From positions 1-34,773 of the forward strand of contig CAMBYS010000003.1 of NCBI GenBank assembly GCA_945872165.1: a stretch of DNA of 34,773 bases, written 5' to 3'. The stretch's first letter is position 1, and each line of letters starts with the position of its first letter. Position numbers and translations under genes: made by a program. Source of the stretch: an uncultured Clostridia bacterium (lineage in GTDB: Bacteria > Bacillota > Clostridia > Oscillospirales > Butyricicoccaceae). The notes beneath the pieces were generated by a model that saw only the letters and a list, made by a program, of their open reading frames with translations, did no database searches and was not told the DNA's origin. Positions 26,069 through 34,773 of the stretch are shown one piece after another.

Positions 26069-26758
26069 TTACCTGTCCAGCATGTCCAGAATCTGTGCCG
26101 GCTCATCTGCTAAAACATCCGCACCGTTCTGAATCAAATCCTCCCGGTCACGGAATCCCCATGTGACACCCACCGCAGTCAGACCAGCATTGTTTGCCGT
26201 CTGCATATCCACGCCGGAATCTCCTACATATAAAACCTCCTCCGGTTTCACATCCAGCTGTTCCATGACCAGTTTACAGGAAGTCGGGTCCGGCTTGCGC
26301 GGAATGCCTTCATGCTCACCAAAGACCACATCGGTCTGTCCCGGGAAAAAATGCCGGATCAGCTGCTGAGATGCAGCGTCAATTTTATTGGACAGGACAC
26401 CAATCCGTATGCCGCGTCTGCGCAGACTGGACAGCAACTCCGGTATACCGTCATATGGTACCGTGCTGTCATGGATATGTGCCCCATAATACTGCTTGAA
26501 ATCAGCCAGCGCAGCATCAATTTCCGCCTCTTCCGTTCCGGCAGGCAAAGCCCGGCGCATCAGATTGCGAATGCCATTGCCCACAAACTGCCGCACCTCC
26601 TCTGTGGAGCGGGGCGGCAGCCCGCGCAGGCTGAGTGCTGCATTCACTGCACTGCGTAAATCCTCCAGTGTGTTGAGCAGCGTACCATCCAGATCAAAAA
26701 TAACTGCATGTTTCAAACAGAAAGCCTTCTTTCCGACATAATCTTTTTTCTTTCCCAT
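26069..26758 (-). CDS. HAD family phosphatase (phosphoglycolate phosphatase-like)
   Basis: HAVIFDLDGTLLNTLEDLRSAVNAALSLRGLPPRSTEEVRQFVGNG...VLSNKIDAASQQLI...RKPDPTSCKLVMEQLDVKPEEVLYVGDSGVDMQTANNAG. Confidence 0.9.
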   Translation of the reverse strand: MGKKKDYVGKKAFCLKHAVIFDLDGTLLNTLEDLRSAVNAALSLRGLPPRSTEEVRQFVGNGIRNLMRRALPAGTEEAEIDAALADFKQYYGAHIHDSTVPYDGIPELLSSLRRRGIRIGVLSNKIDAASQQLIRHFFPGQTDVVFGEHEGIPRKPDPTSCKLVMEQLDVKPEEVLYVGDSGVDMQTANNAGLTAVGVTWGFRDREDLIQNGADVLADEPAQILDMLDR

Positions 26759-26774
26759 AAGGGAAGCATGTATA

Positions 26775-28277
26775 TTATCTGGTTCGCGGATTGAGCCGCT
26801 TGCCGCCATAGGTAGCCTTGCGCAGGAAACCGGATACATCCTTATTGATTGCCTCACGGCGTACACGCCAACTCCAGTTTCCACCCAAAGTAGAGGGAAT
26901 ATTCATCCGTGCATCCGCACCAAGGGACAGCAGATCCTGCATGGTGGTCATGGCAATGGTACAGGGCGATGCAAAAGCAGTCCGAATTGCACTCCAGCCC
27001 AGCGGTTCCTTATCGGAAACCCGCAGATATTCCTTCATCACATCACGATCCGCATCACTGCACTTGTCGTTAAACTGCTCCACCACGGTTTCGGAATCAT
27101 GGGTGGAGGTATAACCGACACAGTTCTTGGGCCAGTTGAACGGAATATGGTCATTGTTTTCATCCGCACGCATGCCGAAAATCATCACACGCATGCCCGG
27201 ATATCCGCTCTTCTTGAGGAATTTGCGGACATCGTCATCAATATCGCCCAAGTCCTCTGCAATAATCGGCACATCACCAAGGGCTGCCTTGATTGCCTTG
27301 AACAGCTTCATCCGCGGGCCCTTCTTCCATTTGCCATTGATAGCAGTATCTTCTCCCCCCGGAATCTCCCAGTATGCCTGGAAGCCGCGGAAATGGTCAA
27401 TTCTGGTCACATCAAACAGAGCCAGATTGCGGCGTACCCGCCAGATCCACCACTTATAACCATCTGCCTCAATCACCTTCCAGTTATAGGTGGGATTGCC
27501 CCAAAGCTGTCCGGTTGCAGAATAATAATCCGGCGGAACACCTGCCACACCATGGGGCTTGAGTTCCCGGTCTACCTGGAACATTTCCGGATGTGCCCAG
27601 ACATCACAGCTGTCCGGGGAAACATAAATCGGAATGTCACCGATAATCTGGATGCCCTGCTGATTGGCATAGGCATGCAGCTTTTCCCACTGGGTAAAGA
27701 ACAGGTACTGCATAAAGACATAGAAATCAATTTCCGGCTTCAGCTCAAAGGCATACTTCCGCATCGCCTCCGGGTCACGCTGCCGGATGGCTTCGTCATC
27801 CCAGTCCCACAGTGCCTTGTGATCGAAATACTTTTTCAGGGACATAAACATGGCATAATCTTCCACCCAGTCCCGGTTATCCCAACGGAATGCCGCCATT
27901 TTGCCCAGCAGCTTCATATCCGCACGGTCAAATGCACGACGCAGAACCGTAAAACGGGTCTCTGCCAGCTTCTCATAATCCACGCGATCCGGATTTTTTC
28001 CTACATCTGCATTCTCCAGATCCTGCTCGGTCAGCAGACCCATCTCTGCCAGCATATCAAGATCAATAAAATATGGATTGCCTGCTGCCGCCGAGAAGCA
28101 CTGGTACGGGCTGTCACCAAAGCCGGTCTGTCCAAGGGGCAATACCTGCCAGTAGGTCTGGCCGCCATCACGCAGAAAATCAACAAAATCGTAGGCATCC
28201 TTGCCCATGGTGCCAATGCCGTATGGCGATGGCAGGGATGAAATGTGCAGCACTACGCCGCTGGATCGTTCAAACAT
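26775..28277 (-). CDS. malQ: 4-alpha-glucanotransferase (amylomaltase)
   Basis: MFERSSGVVLHISSLPSPYGIGTMGKDAYDFVDFLRDGGQTYWQVLPLGQTGFGDSPYQCFSAAAGNPYFIDLD...DVTRIDHFRGFQAYWEIP...PIIAEDLG. Confidence 0.97.
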   Translation of the reverse strand: MFERSSGVVLHISSLPSPYGIGTMGKDAYDFVDFLRDGGQTYWQVLPLGQTGFGDSPYQCFSAAAGNPYFIDLDMLAEMGLLTEQDLENADVGKNPDRVDYEKLAETRFTVLRRAFDRADMKLLGKMAAFRWDNRDWVEDYAMFMSLKKYFDHKALWDWDDEAIRQRDPEAMRKYAFELKPEIDFYVFMQYLFFTQWEKLHAYANQQGIQIIGDIPIYVSPDSCDVWAHPEMFQVDRELKPHGVAGVPPDYYSATGQLWGNPTYNWKVIEADGYKWWIWRVRRNLALFDVTRIDHFRGFQAYWEIPGGEDTAINGKWKKGPRMKLFKAIKAALGDVPIIAEDLGDIDDDVRKFLKKSGYPGMRVMIFGMRADENNDHIPFNWPKNCVGYTSTHDSETVVEQFNDKCSDADRDVMKEYLRVSDKEPLGWSAIRTAFASPCTIAMTTMQDLLSLGADARMNIPSTLGGNWSWRVRREAINKDVSGFLRKATYGGKRLNPRTR

Positions 28278-28417
28278 CGTAACACCTTATCCTGTTTATT
28301 TATTTTGCAAACGAATTGCATTTACGCGGCATTTCCGTTATAATCAATATCATTGACAGAAATACCGTGATTTTTCATGAATATCAATTATTTTATACGA
28401 CGGAGGAGAGTATCCCC

Positions 28418-29158
28418 ATGCGCATGCGTAAAAAAAAGAATCTGGATTCCCGACTGGCCAATTGTGCGCCGGTACTGGTTGCGGATCCGGAAAACCACAA
28501 GGGAAACTGGCGTGCCCTGTTCAAAAACAGCAATCCGCTGCATCTGGAAATCGGCTGCGGCAAAGGCCGTTTTATCGTGGAAACCGCCCGCCGGAATCCG
28601 GACATCAACTATGTCGCCATAGAACGGGAGCAGGGTGCTCTGGTCATGGCAACCGAAAAGGCAATGGCTCTGGAGCTGCCCAACCTGCAGTTTCTGGATT
28701 TTGATGCTGCCGGGCTGACTGAAATCTTTGCCGACGGCGAAGTGGACCGCATTTATCTGAACTTTTCCGATCCGTGGCCGCCAAACCGCCAGCGCAAACG
28801 CCGCCTGACCCATGCCAATTTCCTGGCACTGTATGACTGCATCCTTTCCAAAAACGGACAGGTACATTTCAAAACCGATAACCAGCATCTCTTCGAGTTC
28901 ACACTGGAAGAAATGTGCGGCTATGGCTGGCTGATTCAGAACATCTGCCTGGATCTGCACAACAGCGGTCTGGATAACATCATGACGGAGTATGAAGAAA
29001 AATTCTCCAAGGAAGGCTTCCGTATTTACCGTCTGGAGGCCTGCCGCCGGGATGAAGATACCCTAAAGCGTGCACACACGCCGCCGAGAACAGCAGAACA
29101 GCTTGCCCGGAAAGCCCGTGGTTCCGTGGCTCCCTCCTTCTGTGCACCGAAGGAATAA
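28418..29158 (+). CDS. trmB: tRNA (guanosine(46)-N7)-methyltransferase
   Basis: LHLEIGCGKGRFIVETARRNPDINYVAIEREQGALVMA...VDRIYLNFSDPWPPNRQRKRRLTHANFLALYDCILSKNGQVHFKTDNQHLFEF. Confidence 0.97.
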   Translation: MRMRKKKNLDSRLANCAPVLVADPENHKGNWRALFKNSNPLHLEIGCGKGRFIVETARRNPDINYVAIEREQGALVMATEKAMALELPNLQFLDFDAAGLTEIFADGEVDRIYLNFSDPWPPNRQRKRRLTHANFLALYDCILSKNGQVHFKTDNQHLFEFTLEEMCGYGWLIQNICLDLHNSGLDNIMTEYEEKFSKEGFRIYRLEACRRDEDTLKRAHTPPRTAEQLARKARGSVAPSFCAPKE

Positions 29159-29327
29159 GCCTTTCTTCCGCTTTTTCCAGCGCTTTTTTATCGCAGGACT
29201 TATTATATCACTTTTGACCAATTATATCAAGTTTATCTTTGTATTTTTGTACGATACGCCCAGTGCGCTCCATTTGCCGCTCTGGGCGTTTATTTTACTG
29301 TCCATCTCCTATCCTTATATACCCAAA

Positions 29328-29363
29328 AAACGGTACAGGAGAATCCTCTCCCATACCGTTTGC
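29328..29363. terminator. Bidirectional terminator between trmB and the feo cluster
   Basis: AAACGGTACAGGAGAATCCTCTCCCATACCGTTT inverted repeat. Confidence 0.6.
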
Positions 29364-29379
29364 TTGTACCTGTAAGGTT

Positions 29380-29589
29380 TTATTTCTGCTGCGGACTGCA
29401 GGGCGTACAGTTTCCTGCACAGCCTCCCCGGCTATTGCAGCCGGGACAGCCTCCGCCGCAATGTCCGCCGCAGGAGTGAATGCCCTTTTTCCTGTCTGTA
29501 TACAGCTTCCGCACAATGGCTCCTACGATTGCCGCCAATACCAACAATACCACAATGGTGCCGATATTGGCTGTCAGCCATGTAAGCAT
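29380..29589 (-). CDS. FeoB-associated Cys-rich membrane protein
   Basis: MLTWLTANIGTIVVLLVLAAIVGAIVRKLYTDRKKGIHSCGGHCGGGCPGCNSRGGCAGNCTPC; directly downstream of feoB. Confidence 0.9.
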   Translation of the reverse strand: MLTWLTANIGTIVVLLVLAAIVGAIVRKLYTDRKKGIHSCGGHCGGGCPGCNSRGGCAGNCTPCSPQQK

Positions 29590-29627
29590 ATTCCATTCCT
29601 CCTTTGGTCAGACTTCTCTTTTTTTGA

Positions 29628-32135
29628 TTATTTTACAGCTGCCAGCTTCTCCTTTGCTGCCTTCTGCTCTTTGGATGGGCGGAACAGCAGGTAGAAGAAC
29701 AGGACGATCACTGCCAGTGCAGCGATGGTTCCGAAACCAAAGCCGCCGCCACCAAGCACCTTCGCTGCCTGGTAGATGACCAGCGCTGCCAGATACGCAA
29801 AGCCGCACTGGTATGCAATGGCAAAGGCAAACCACTTACCGCTGTTCATTTCCCGGCGGATTGCGCCCATTGCCGCAAAGCAGGGTGCGCACAGCAGGTT
29901 GAATGCCAGGAATGCATAACCGCTTGCCAGCGTAAAGGTAGCTGCCATGGTCTGATAAACCGTACCTTCTCCCGCACCGTACAGAATGCCCATGGTACCG
30001 ACAATGTTTTCCTTAGCGATCAGACCGGTAATAGATGCAACTGTTGCCTGCCAGTTGCCAAAGCCAAGAGGTGCAAAGATCCAGCAGATGGTATTGCCCA
30101 CCGTTGCCAGAATAGAATGATCCAGCTGATCCTCTGCCAGCATGGTAAAGCTGCCGTCTACCCAGCCGAAGAACGACAGGAACCATACCAGAATGGTGGA
30201 CAGAAGGATAATGGTGCCAGCCTTCTTGATGAAGGACCAGCCACGCTCCCACATGCTGCGCAGAACTGTGCCTGCCGTGGGCATATGGTATGCCGGCAGT
30301 TCCATGACGAAGGGTGCCGGATCGCCTTCAAACAGTTTGGTTTTCTTCAGAATGACACCGGAGCAGATGATTGCTGCGATGCCAAGGAAATACGCAGAGG
30401 TTGCTACCCATGCCGCGCCGCCAAAAATCGCACCGGCAACCATGGCGATAAACGGAGTCTTGGCACCGCAGGGGATAAAGGTTGTGGTCATAATGGTCAT
30501 ACGGCGGTCACGTTCGTTCTCAATGGTTCGGGATGCCATAATACCCGGTACACCACAGCCGGTACCAATCAGAATCGGAATGAACGACTTACCGGACAGA
30601 CCAAAGCGCCGGAAAATCCGGTCCATAATAAAGGCAACACGTGCCATATAACCGCATGCTTCCAAAAATGCCAGGAAGATAAACAAGACAAGCATCTGCG
30701 GAACAAAGCCCAGAACCGCACCAACACCGGCTACAATACCATCCAGAATCAAACCGGACAGCCAGTCCGCACAATGCAGGCTGGTCAGTGCCTGTTCTAC
30801 AAATACCGGGATGCCCGGAATCCAGATGCCATAGTCAGCCGGGTCCGGCTCCTCATAGCCATACGACGAGAGCACAGTCAGTGCATCCTGCAGGTCTGCA
30901 CCGGTAGAGGTCACTGTTTCCGTTGCAAGATTTTCCTCATCCTCCACCAGATAAGACGCGGTATCGGTATCCGAGAACTGTGCGGCAAATTCCGTCATGG
31001 CAGCTTCTGCTGCTTCCGGATCATACTCTTCCGCTTCTGTATCCAGTGCCAGTTCTACTGCTTCCGTATCCACGCCGTTATCAGCTGCAAATTCGATGAA
31101 GCCCTTTGCCACGGTCGCTGCATCGCCGTACTCCTCAGCTACCTCATTATAGGAGGAGGAGCCAATGCCAAACAGATGCCAGCCATCACCAAACACGCCG
31201 TCATTTGCCCAGTCGGTTGCGATGGTGCCCACCGTGGTTACCGATACATAATAGACAATGAACATGACCACTGCAAAAATCGGCAGTGCCAGAATCCGGT
31301 TGGTGACAATCCGGTCAATTTTATCCGAAATGGACAGCTTACCGGCAGACACTTTGTGGTAGCAGCCCCGGATGATGGACGCAATGTACAGATACCGCTC
31401 ATTGGTGATAATGGACTCGGCATCATCATCTTCCTCTGCTTCCGCAGCAGCAATATCCTTTTCAATATGTGCCAGCTTATCCGGTGCAATATTCAGCTGT
31501 TCCAGCACCTTGCTGTCACGCTCAAAGATTTTAATGGCATACCATCTCTGCTGGTTTTCCGGCAGATCATGCAGCACAGCCTCTTCAATATGGGCAATGG
31601 CATGCTCTACCGGACCGGAAAAGGTATGCTGGGGAATGGTTTCGGTATGCTTTGCCGCTTCCATTGCCGCCTCAGCGGCTTCCATGATTCCCTTGCCCTT
31701 GAGCGCCGAGATGGGCACAACCTTGCAGCCCAGTTCACGGGACAGCTCCTCAATCCGAATGATATCGCCGTTTTTCTCTACAATATCCATCATATTGACA
31801 GCCACAACCACCGGAATACCCAGCTCAGTCAGCTGCGTGGTCAGATACAGGTTGCGTTCCAGATTGGTGCCGTCAATAATATTCAGTATAACATCCGGCC
31901 GTTCACCCAGCAAGTAGTTTCTCGCCACAACTTCCTCCAGCGTATAGGGGGACAGGGAATAAATACCCGGAAGGTCTGTGATGGTTACCTCCGGATGCTT
32001 TTTCAATTTTCCTTCTTTTTTCTCTACCGTTACGCCGGGCCAGTTGCCGACGAACTGATTGGAACCGGTCAGACCATTAAACAGGGTTGTTTTGCCGCTG
32101 TTGGGGTTGCCGGCCAAGGCAATTTTCAAATTCAT
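29628..32135 (-). CDS. feoB: Ferrous iron transport protein B
   Basis: G domain ALAGNPNSGKTTLFNGLTGSNQFVGNWPGVTVEKKEG...DLPGIYSLSPYTLEE; transporter core GTGCGVPGIMASRTIENERDRRMTIMTTTFIPCGAKTPFIA. Confidence 0.97.
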   Translation of the reverse strand: MNLKIALAGNPNSGKTTLFNGLTGSNQFVGNWPGVTVEKKEGKLKKHPEVTITDLPGIYSLSPYTLEEVVARNYLLGERPDVILNIIDGTNLERNLYLTTQLTELGIPVVVAVNMMDIVEKNGDIIRIEELSRELGCKVVPISALKGKGIMEAAEAAMEAAKHTETIPQHTFSGPVEHAIAHIEEAVLHDLPENQQRWYAIKIFERDSKVLEQLNIAPDKLAHIEKDIAAAEAEEDDDAESIITNERYLYIASIIRGCYHKVSAGKLSISDKIDRIVTNRILALPIFAVVMFIVYYVSVTTVGTIATDWANDGVFGDGWHLFGIGSSSYNEVAEEYGDAATVAKGFIEFAADNGVDTEAVELALDTEAEEYDPEAAEAAMTEFAAQFSDTDTASYLVEDEENLATETVTSTGADLQDALTVLSSYGYEEPDPADYGIWIPGIPVFVEQALTSLHCADWLSGLILDGIVAGVGAVLGFVPQMLVLFIFLAFLEACGYMARVAFIMDRIFRRFGLSGKSFIPILIGTGCGVPGIMASRTIENERDRRMTIMTTTFIPCGAKTPFIAMVAGAIFGGAAWVATSAYFLGIAAIICSGVILKKTKLFEGDPAPFVMELPAYHMPTAGTVLRSMWERGWSFIKKAGTIILLSTILVWFLSFFGWVDGSFTMLAEDQLDHSILATVGNTICWIFAPLGFGNWQATVASITGLIAKENIVGTMGILYGAGEGTVYQTMAATFTLASGYAFLAFNLLCAPCFAAMGAIRREMNSGKWFAFAIAYQCGFAYLAALVIYQAAKVLGGGGFGFGTIAALAVIVLFFYLLFRPSKEQKAAKEKLAAVK

Positions 32136-32170
32136 TCTATCGTTCCTTTCTGCAGGCTGATGCTTTAGAT

Positions 32171-32186
32171 ATTAGCTTATGCTAAT
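32171..32186. promoter_or_regulatory. Palindromic box C, (A/G)TTAG-N6-CTAA(T/C), upstream of feoB
   Basis: ATTAGCTTATGCTAAT, 36-51 bp upstream of the feoB ATG. Confidence 0.75.
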
Positions 32187-32248
32187 TCCGTGTCAAAAAA
32201 GAAAGACCGCTGCAAAACGATCTGTGAAACACCGGGAAACCATCGGTT

Positions 32249-32473
32249 TCACTGCACCTCAATCATGGCTGCGTCTTCCTTTCGCAGGGATAACTGATAC
32301 CCGCGCACCGTAACCTCCACCGGATCTCCCAGAGGTGCTACCTTGCGGATGTGGATTTCTACGCCCTTGGTAATGCCCATATCCATAATCCGCCGCTTAA
32401 CCGCACCGGTACCGGTCAGCCTGGTCACTGTCACTGTGCTGCCCACACGCGCTTCCTTTAAAGTCATTCTCAT
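32249..32473 (-). CDS. feoA: FeoA family protein (copy 2, feoB-proximal)
   Basis: MRMTLKEARVGSTVTVTRLTGTGAVKRRIMDMGITKGVEIHIRKVAPLGDPVEVTVRGYQLSLRKEDAAMIEV. Confidence 0.95.
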   Translation of the reverse strand: MRMTLKEARVGSTVTVTRLTGTGAVKRRIMDMGITKGVEIHIRKVAPLGDPVEVTVRGYQLSLRKEDAAMIEVQ

Positions 32474-32501
32474 TACTCCTTTCCCGATCGTCAAATGAAG
32501 G

Positions 32502-32714
32502 TCAGACCATGATTTTTTGTGCCATTTCCCGACTGATTCCCACACGGGTTTCTTTCACATTGACAATCAGATTTCCGCCCATTGTTGTGACAACCCTTAC
32601 GTTCCCGCCGACGACAAAGCCCAGATTTTCCAGATGCTTTTTCACCTCCGGCTTCCCGCCGATTTTCATGATGGTGCAGTCCTCGCCCACTGCGGCAAAT
32701 GTCAATGGCATCAT
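32502..32714 (-). CDS. feoA: FeoA family protein (copy 1)
   Basis: MMPLTFAAVGEDCTIMKIGGKPEVKKHLENLGFVVGGNVRVVTTMGGNLIVNVKETRVGISREMAQKIMV. Confidence 0.93.
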   Translation of the reverse strand: MMPLTFAAVGEDCTIMKIGGKPEVKKHLENLGFVVGGNVRVVTTMGGNLIVNVKETRVGISREMAQKIMV

Positions 32715-32742
32715 GCATCTTCCTCCTTTACATTCGTATGCG

Positions 32743-32758
32743 ATTAGTCTTATCTAAC
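32743..32758. promoter_or_regulatory. Palindromic box D, (A/G)TTAG-N6-CTAA(T/C)
   Basis: ATTAGTCTTATCTAAC, upstream of feoA. Confidence 0.7.
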
Positions 32759-32778
32759 ACAATACTGTGTTATTCTGG

Positions 32779-32794
32779 ATTAGTTCTTGCTAAC
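32779..32794. promoter_or_regulatory. Palindromic box E, (A/G)TTAG-N6-CTAA(T/C)
   Basis: ATTAGTTCTTGCTAAC, 36 bp from box D. Confidence 0.7.
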
Positions 32795-32886
32795 TACATG
32801 ATAGTTTACCCCCTGTTTCCTGTTTTGTCAATTGTTTTTTCGGATAATTTTATATATTCCCAACGTTTTGTCATCTGCATGCATGC

Positions 32887-32902
32887 ATTAGGTTATGCTA
32901 AT
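32887..32902. promoter_or_regulatory. Palindromic box F, (A/G)TTAG-N6-CTAA(T/C)
   Basis: ATTAGGTTATGCTAAT. Confidence 0.7.
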
Positions 32903-32962
32903 TCTTATTTTTGTACAGGATATACAGTACACCCTATGCCCCTTCCCACCGGAATATACGGA

Positions 32963-33003
32963 CAAAAAAACTTTCCCACGCCTGGCTTGCGCGCGGGAAA
33001 GTT
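32963..33003 (-). terminator. Intrinsic terminator of the unknown gene at 33021-33575
   Basis: Minus strand AACTTTCCCGCGCGCAAGCCAGGCGTGGGAAAGTTTTTTTG. Confidence 0.8.
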
Positions 33004-33020
33004 ACTCCATGCTTCTTCTG

Positions 33021-33575
33021 TTATGCCTCCGGTATGCAGATATGGAAACAGGTGGCTTCCCCATCTGCCGGTTCCACGCTGCACAGCAAATCACAGAACA
33101 GCTGTACCACCCCCGGCAGCAGGTTCATCAGATATACCGACTGGGACATGCGGGAAACCGGATCGGTCTGTCCTGCCTGATCCAGACAGTTTTCCACCAA
33201 TTGCTTCATGGTTTCGTCATTTCTCCCATACCATCCGGCAAAGGCGGCGGAACGTTTGAGGGAATACAGGATATACGGGGCCTCCATGCCCTCCGGTGCA
33301 TCCTCCGGCAGAATGCGCCGGAACACCTGTGCCCGTACCCGGGAAACCAGTTCACTGGCTGCTGCTTCCGGCAGTCTGCTGTCCGGCACCACATCCTCCA
33401 GCAGATATAATGCCGCACTGAGGTATTCTACCAGAAACGGCGCCGTAGCGGCATCCGCCAATCCCAGATCCTGCCGCAGCTCTGCATGCTGGAACAGATT
33501 GTCATATTCCGCCAGAATGATATGCTCAAACAGGCGGCTGTATTCTTCCATGGTCAGTGTTTTCTGTTCGCTCAT
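33021..33575 (-). CDS. Hypothetical alpha-helical protein
   Basis: 184-aa ORF MSEQKTLTMEEYSRLFEHIILAEYDNLFQHAELRQDLG...; terminator downstream, translationally close to the upstream methyltransferase gene. Confidence 0.75.
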   Translation of the reverse strand: MSEQKTLTMEEYSRLFEHIILAEYDNLFQHAELRQDLGLADAATAPFLVEYLSAALYLLEDVVPDSRLPEAAASELVSRVRAQVFRRILPEDAPEGMEAPYILYSLKRSAAFAGWYGRNDETMKQLVENCLDQAGQTDPVSRMSQSVYLMNLLPGVVQLFCDLLCSVEPADGEATCFHICIPEA

Positions 33576-33585
33576 TGTTGTCACC

Positions 33586-34143
33586 TCACGTTGCCTTCCA
33601 GATCAGTACCGGAATCGGCGGGTCTCCTGCCCGGTTGGCAAACTGGGTCACCAGTACTGTATAGCGATCCGGGTCAATGGTTTTCACATATTCCAGCAGG
33701 GTATCCCGTTCCTCATAGCCGCTGGCACCGCCATAATAAATGCTGACACACATCAGGCCGCCATCCCGAAGCAGTTCCAGCCCTGCTTCGATTGCCGCAA
33801 TGGTGCTGTCCGCATGGGTAAAAATGGCATGGTCTCCGCCGGGCAGCCAGCCCAGATTAAACACAATGCAGTCCACCGTGCCTGGCTTGGCATACTGTGC
33901 CATATTGGCATGGCTGTCCAATACCACAGAGCCGGTCTGCTCCCAGCCTGCTTCCGACAAGCGTTTTTGGGTATTGTCCACTGCCTGCTGCTGGATGTCA
34001 AAGGCAAGCACCTTTCCCTCAGTTCCCACCAGCCCACACAGGAACACCGTATCCCTGCCGTTTCCGGCGGTGGCATCAATGACAAAATTGCCCGGACGGA
34101 TAAATTGTTCCAGCTGCTGGTGTACAAGGCTCAATGTATTCAC
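33586..34143 (-). CDS. YtqB-like class I SAM-dependent (rRNA) methyltransferase, GTG start
   Basis: VNTLSLVHQQLEQFIRPGNFVIDATAGNGRDTVFLCGLVG...VFNLGWLPGGDHAIFTHADSTIAAIEAGLELLRDGGLMCVSIYYGGASGYEERDTLLEYV; GGGAGG RBS upstream of GTG at 34143. Confidence 0.9.
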   Translation of the reverse strand: MNTLSLVHQQLEQFIRPGNFVIDATAGNGRDTVFLCGLVGTEGKVLAFDIQQQAVDNTQKRLSEAGWEQTGSVVLDSHANMAQYAKPGTVDCIVFNLGWLPGGDHAIFTHADSTIAAIEAGLELLRDGGLMCVSIYYGGASGYEERDTLLEYVKTIDPDRYTVLVTQFANRAGDPPIPVLIWKAT

Positions 34144-34293
34144 GTTTTTCCTCCCAATCAAAAAAATCCTGTGTGCATTATATCATACTTTTATGGTTTT
34201 CACAAAAACCATGGAATTTTCCCTGACTTTTTTGCCATCCTGTGGTATACTATTGTATATTCTGTAAAAAACAACGCGAGGAGAGATGCGCTT

Positions 34294-34773
34294 ATGTCAA
34301 AACCACATATCACCAATTTTACCTGTCCCAATTGCGGCCAACAATTCCAGATTGAACAGTGGAATGTCATAAACGCAACGGAAAACCCGGAAGCAAGCGA
34401 AAAGCTGCTGCATGGAAGCCTGTTCCATCAGACCTGTCCCCATTGCGGCAAAGATCTGCATGTGTTATATACCTGTCTGTATACCAATCATGACAAGAAA
34501 TTTGTCATTTCCCTGCAGCCCCAGCGGGACCAGCCGGCTGCCACGCCGTTAATCCCCCATTACACCATGCGTCTGGAACACACGCTGCAGGATTTTGTGG
34601 AGCGTGCCCGGATTCTGGATGCCGGTCTGGATGACATGGCGCTGGAGATGATGCGCATGGTACTGCTGGCACAGATTCAGAAGAAATTCCCGGATAAAAA
34701 TGTCACCTCCCTGCGGTTTGACAGTGTGCAGGATGACGAGATTTATTTCCAGATTGATCCCGCCAATCCCCGT
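34294..34773 (+). CDS. CpXC zinc-ribbon domain protein (partial, runs off window)
   Basis: MSKPHITNFTCPNCGQQFQIEQWNVINATENPEASEKLLHGSLFHQTCPHCGKDLHVLYTCLYTNHDKKFVISLQPQ...; open to the end of the window; GAGGAGAG RBS. Confidence 0.8.
   Translation, partial: MSKPHITNFTCPNCGQQFQIEQWNVINATENPEASEKLLHGSLFHQTCPHCGKDLHVLYTCLYTNHDKKFVISLQPQRDQPAATPLIPHYTMRLEHTLQDFVERARILDAGLDDMALEMMRMVLLAQIQKKFPDKNVTSLRFDSVQDDEIYFQIDPANPR

Noticed and set aside
27099-28241. 380-aa plus-strand ORF antisense to malQ
   Set aside because: Shadow ORF of malQ.
30117-32168. 683-aa plus-strand ORF antisense to feoB
   Set aside because: Shadow ORF of a strongly conserved gene; low-complexity, His/Cys-rich translation with no recognisable domain and no RBS.

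Overview
This looks like a Gram-positive, Clostridia-type chromosomal window (taxonomy is inferred from gene families and gene order). Most of it is housekeeping: a dnaX-ybaB-recR cluster preceded by a long Alu-domain SRP RNA, an LTA-synthase-family protein, a class A PBP, gdhA, cls, malic enzyme, malQ, trmB, a feoA-feoA-feoB cluster, and a tRNA-Gly(GCC). The most notable non-routine items are: (1) a compact locus at about 18.89-19.22 kb with the layout of a type I toxin-antitoxin module. It has a 28-aa membrane peptide, convergent consensus promoters, a ~93-nt antisense RNA, a hairpin that can act as both the toxin-mRNA terminator and the antitoxin 5' hairpin, complementary toxin-mRNA ends, and alternative hairpins at the start codon. 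(2) Six copies of a palindrome (A/G)TTAG-N6-CTAA(T/C), four around feoA/feoB and two upstream of a DUF3793 gene 16 kb away, suggesting one metal-responsive regulon. (3) A divergent family I inorganic pyrophosphatase paralogue that has lost most catalytic residues and sits behind a structured leader. (4) Two CIRCE elements flanking a 9-codon uORF upstream of Hsp20. (5) Several orphan regulatory or repeat elements: a MITE-like element, paired palindromic repeats with 32-bp direct repeats, an orphan terminator, and an orphan consensus promoter. No CRISPR array, prophage or classical defence island was seen. All calls come from reading the sequence; no searches or folding programs were run.
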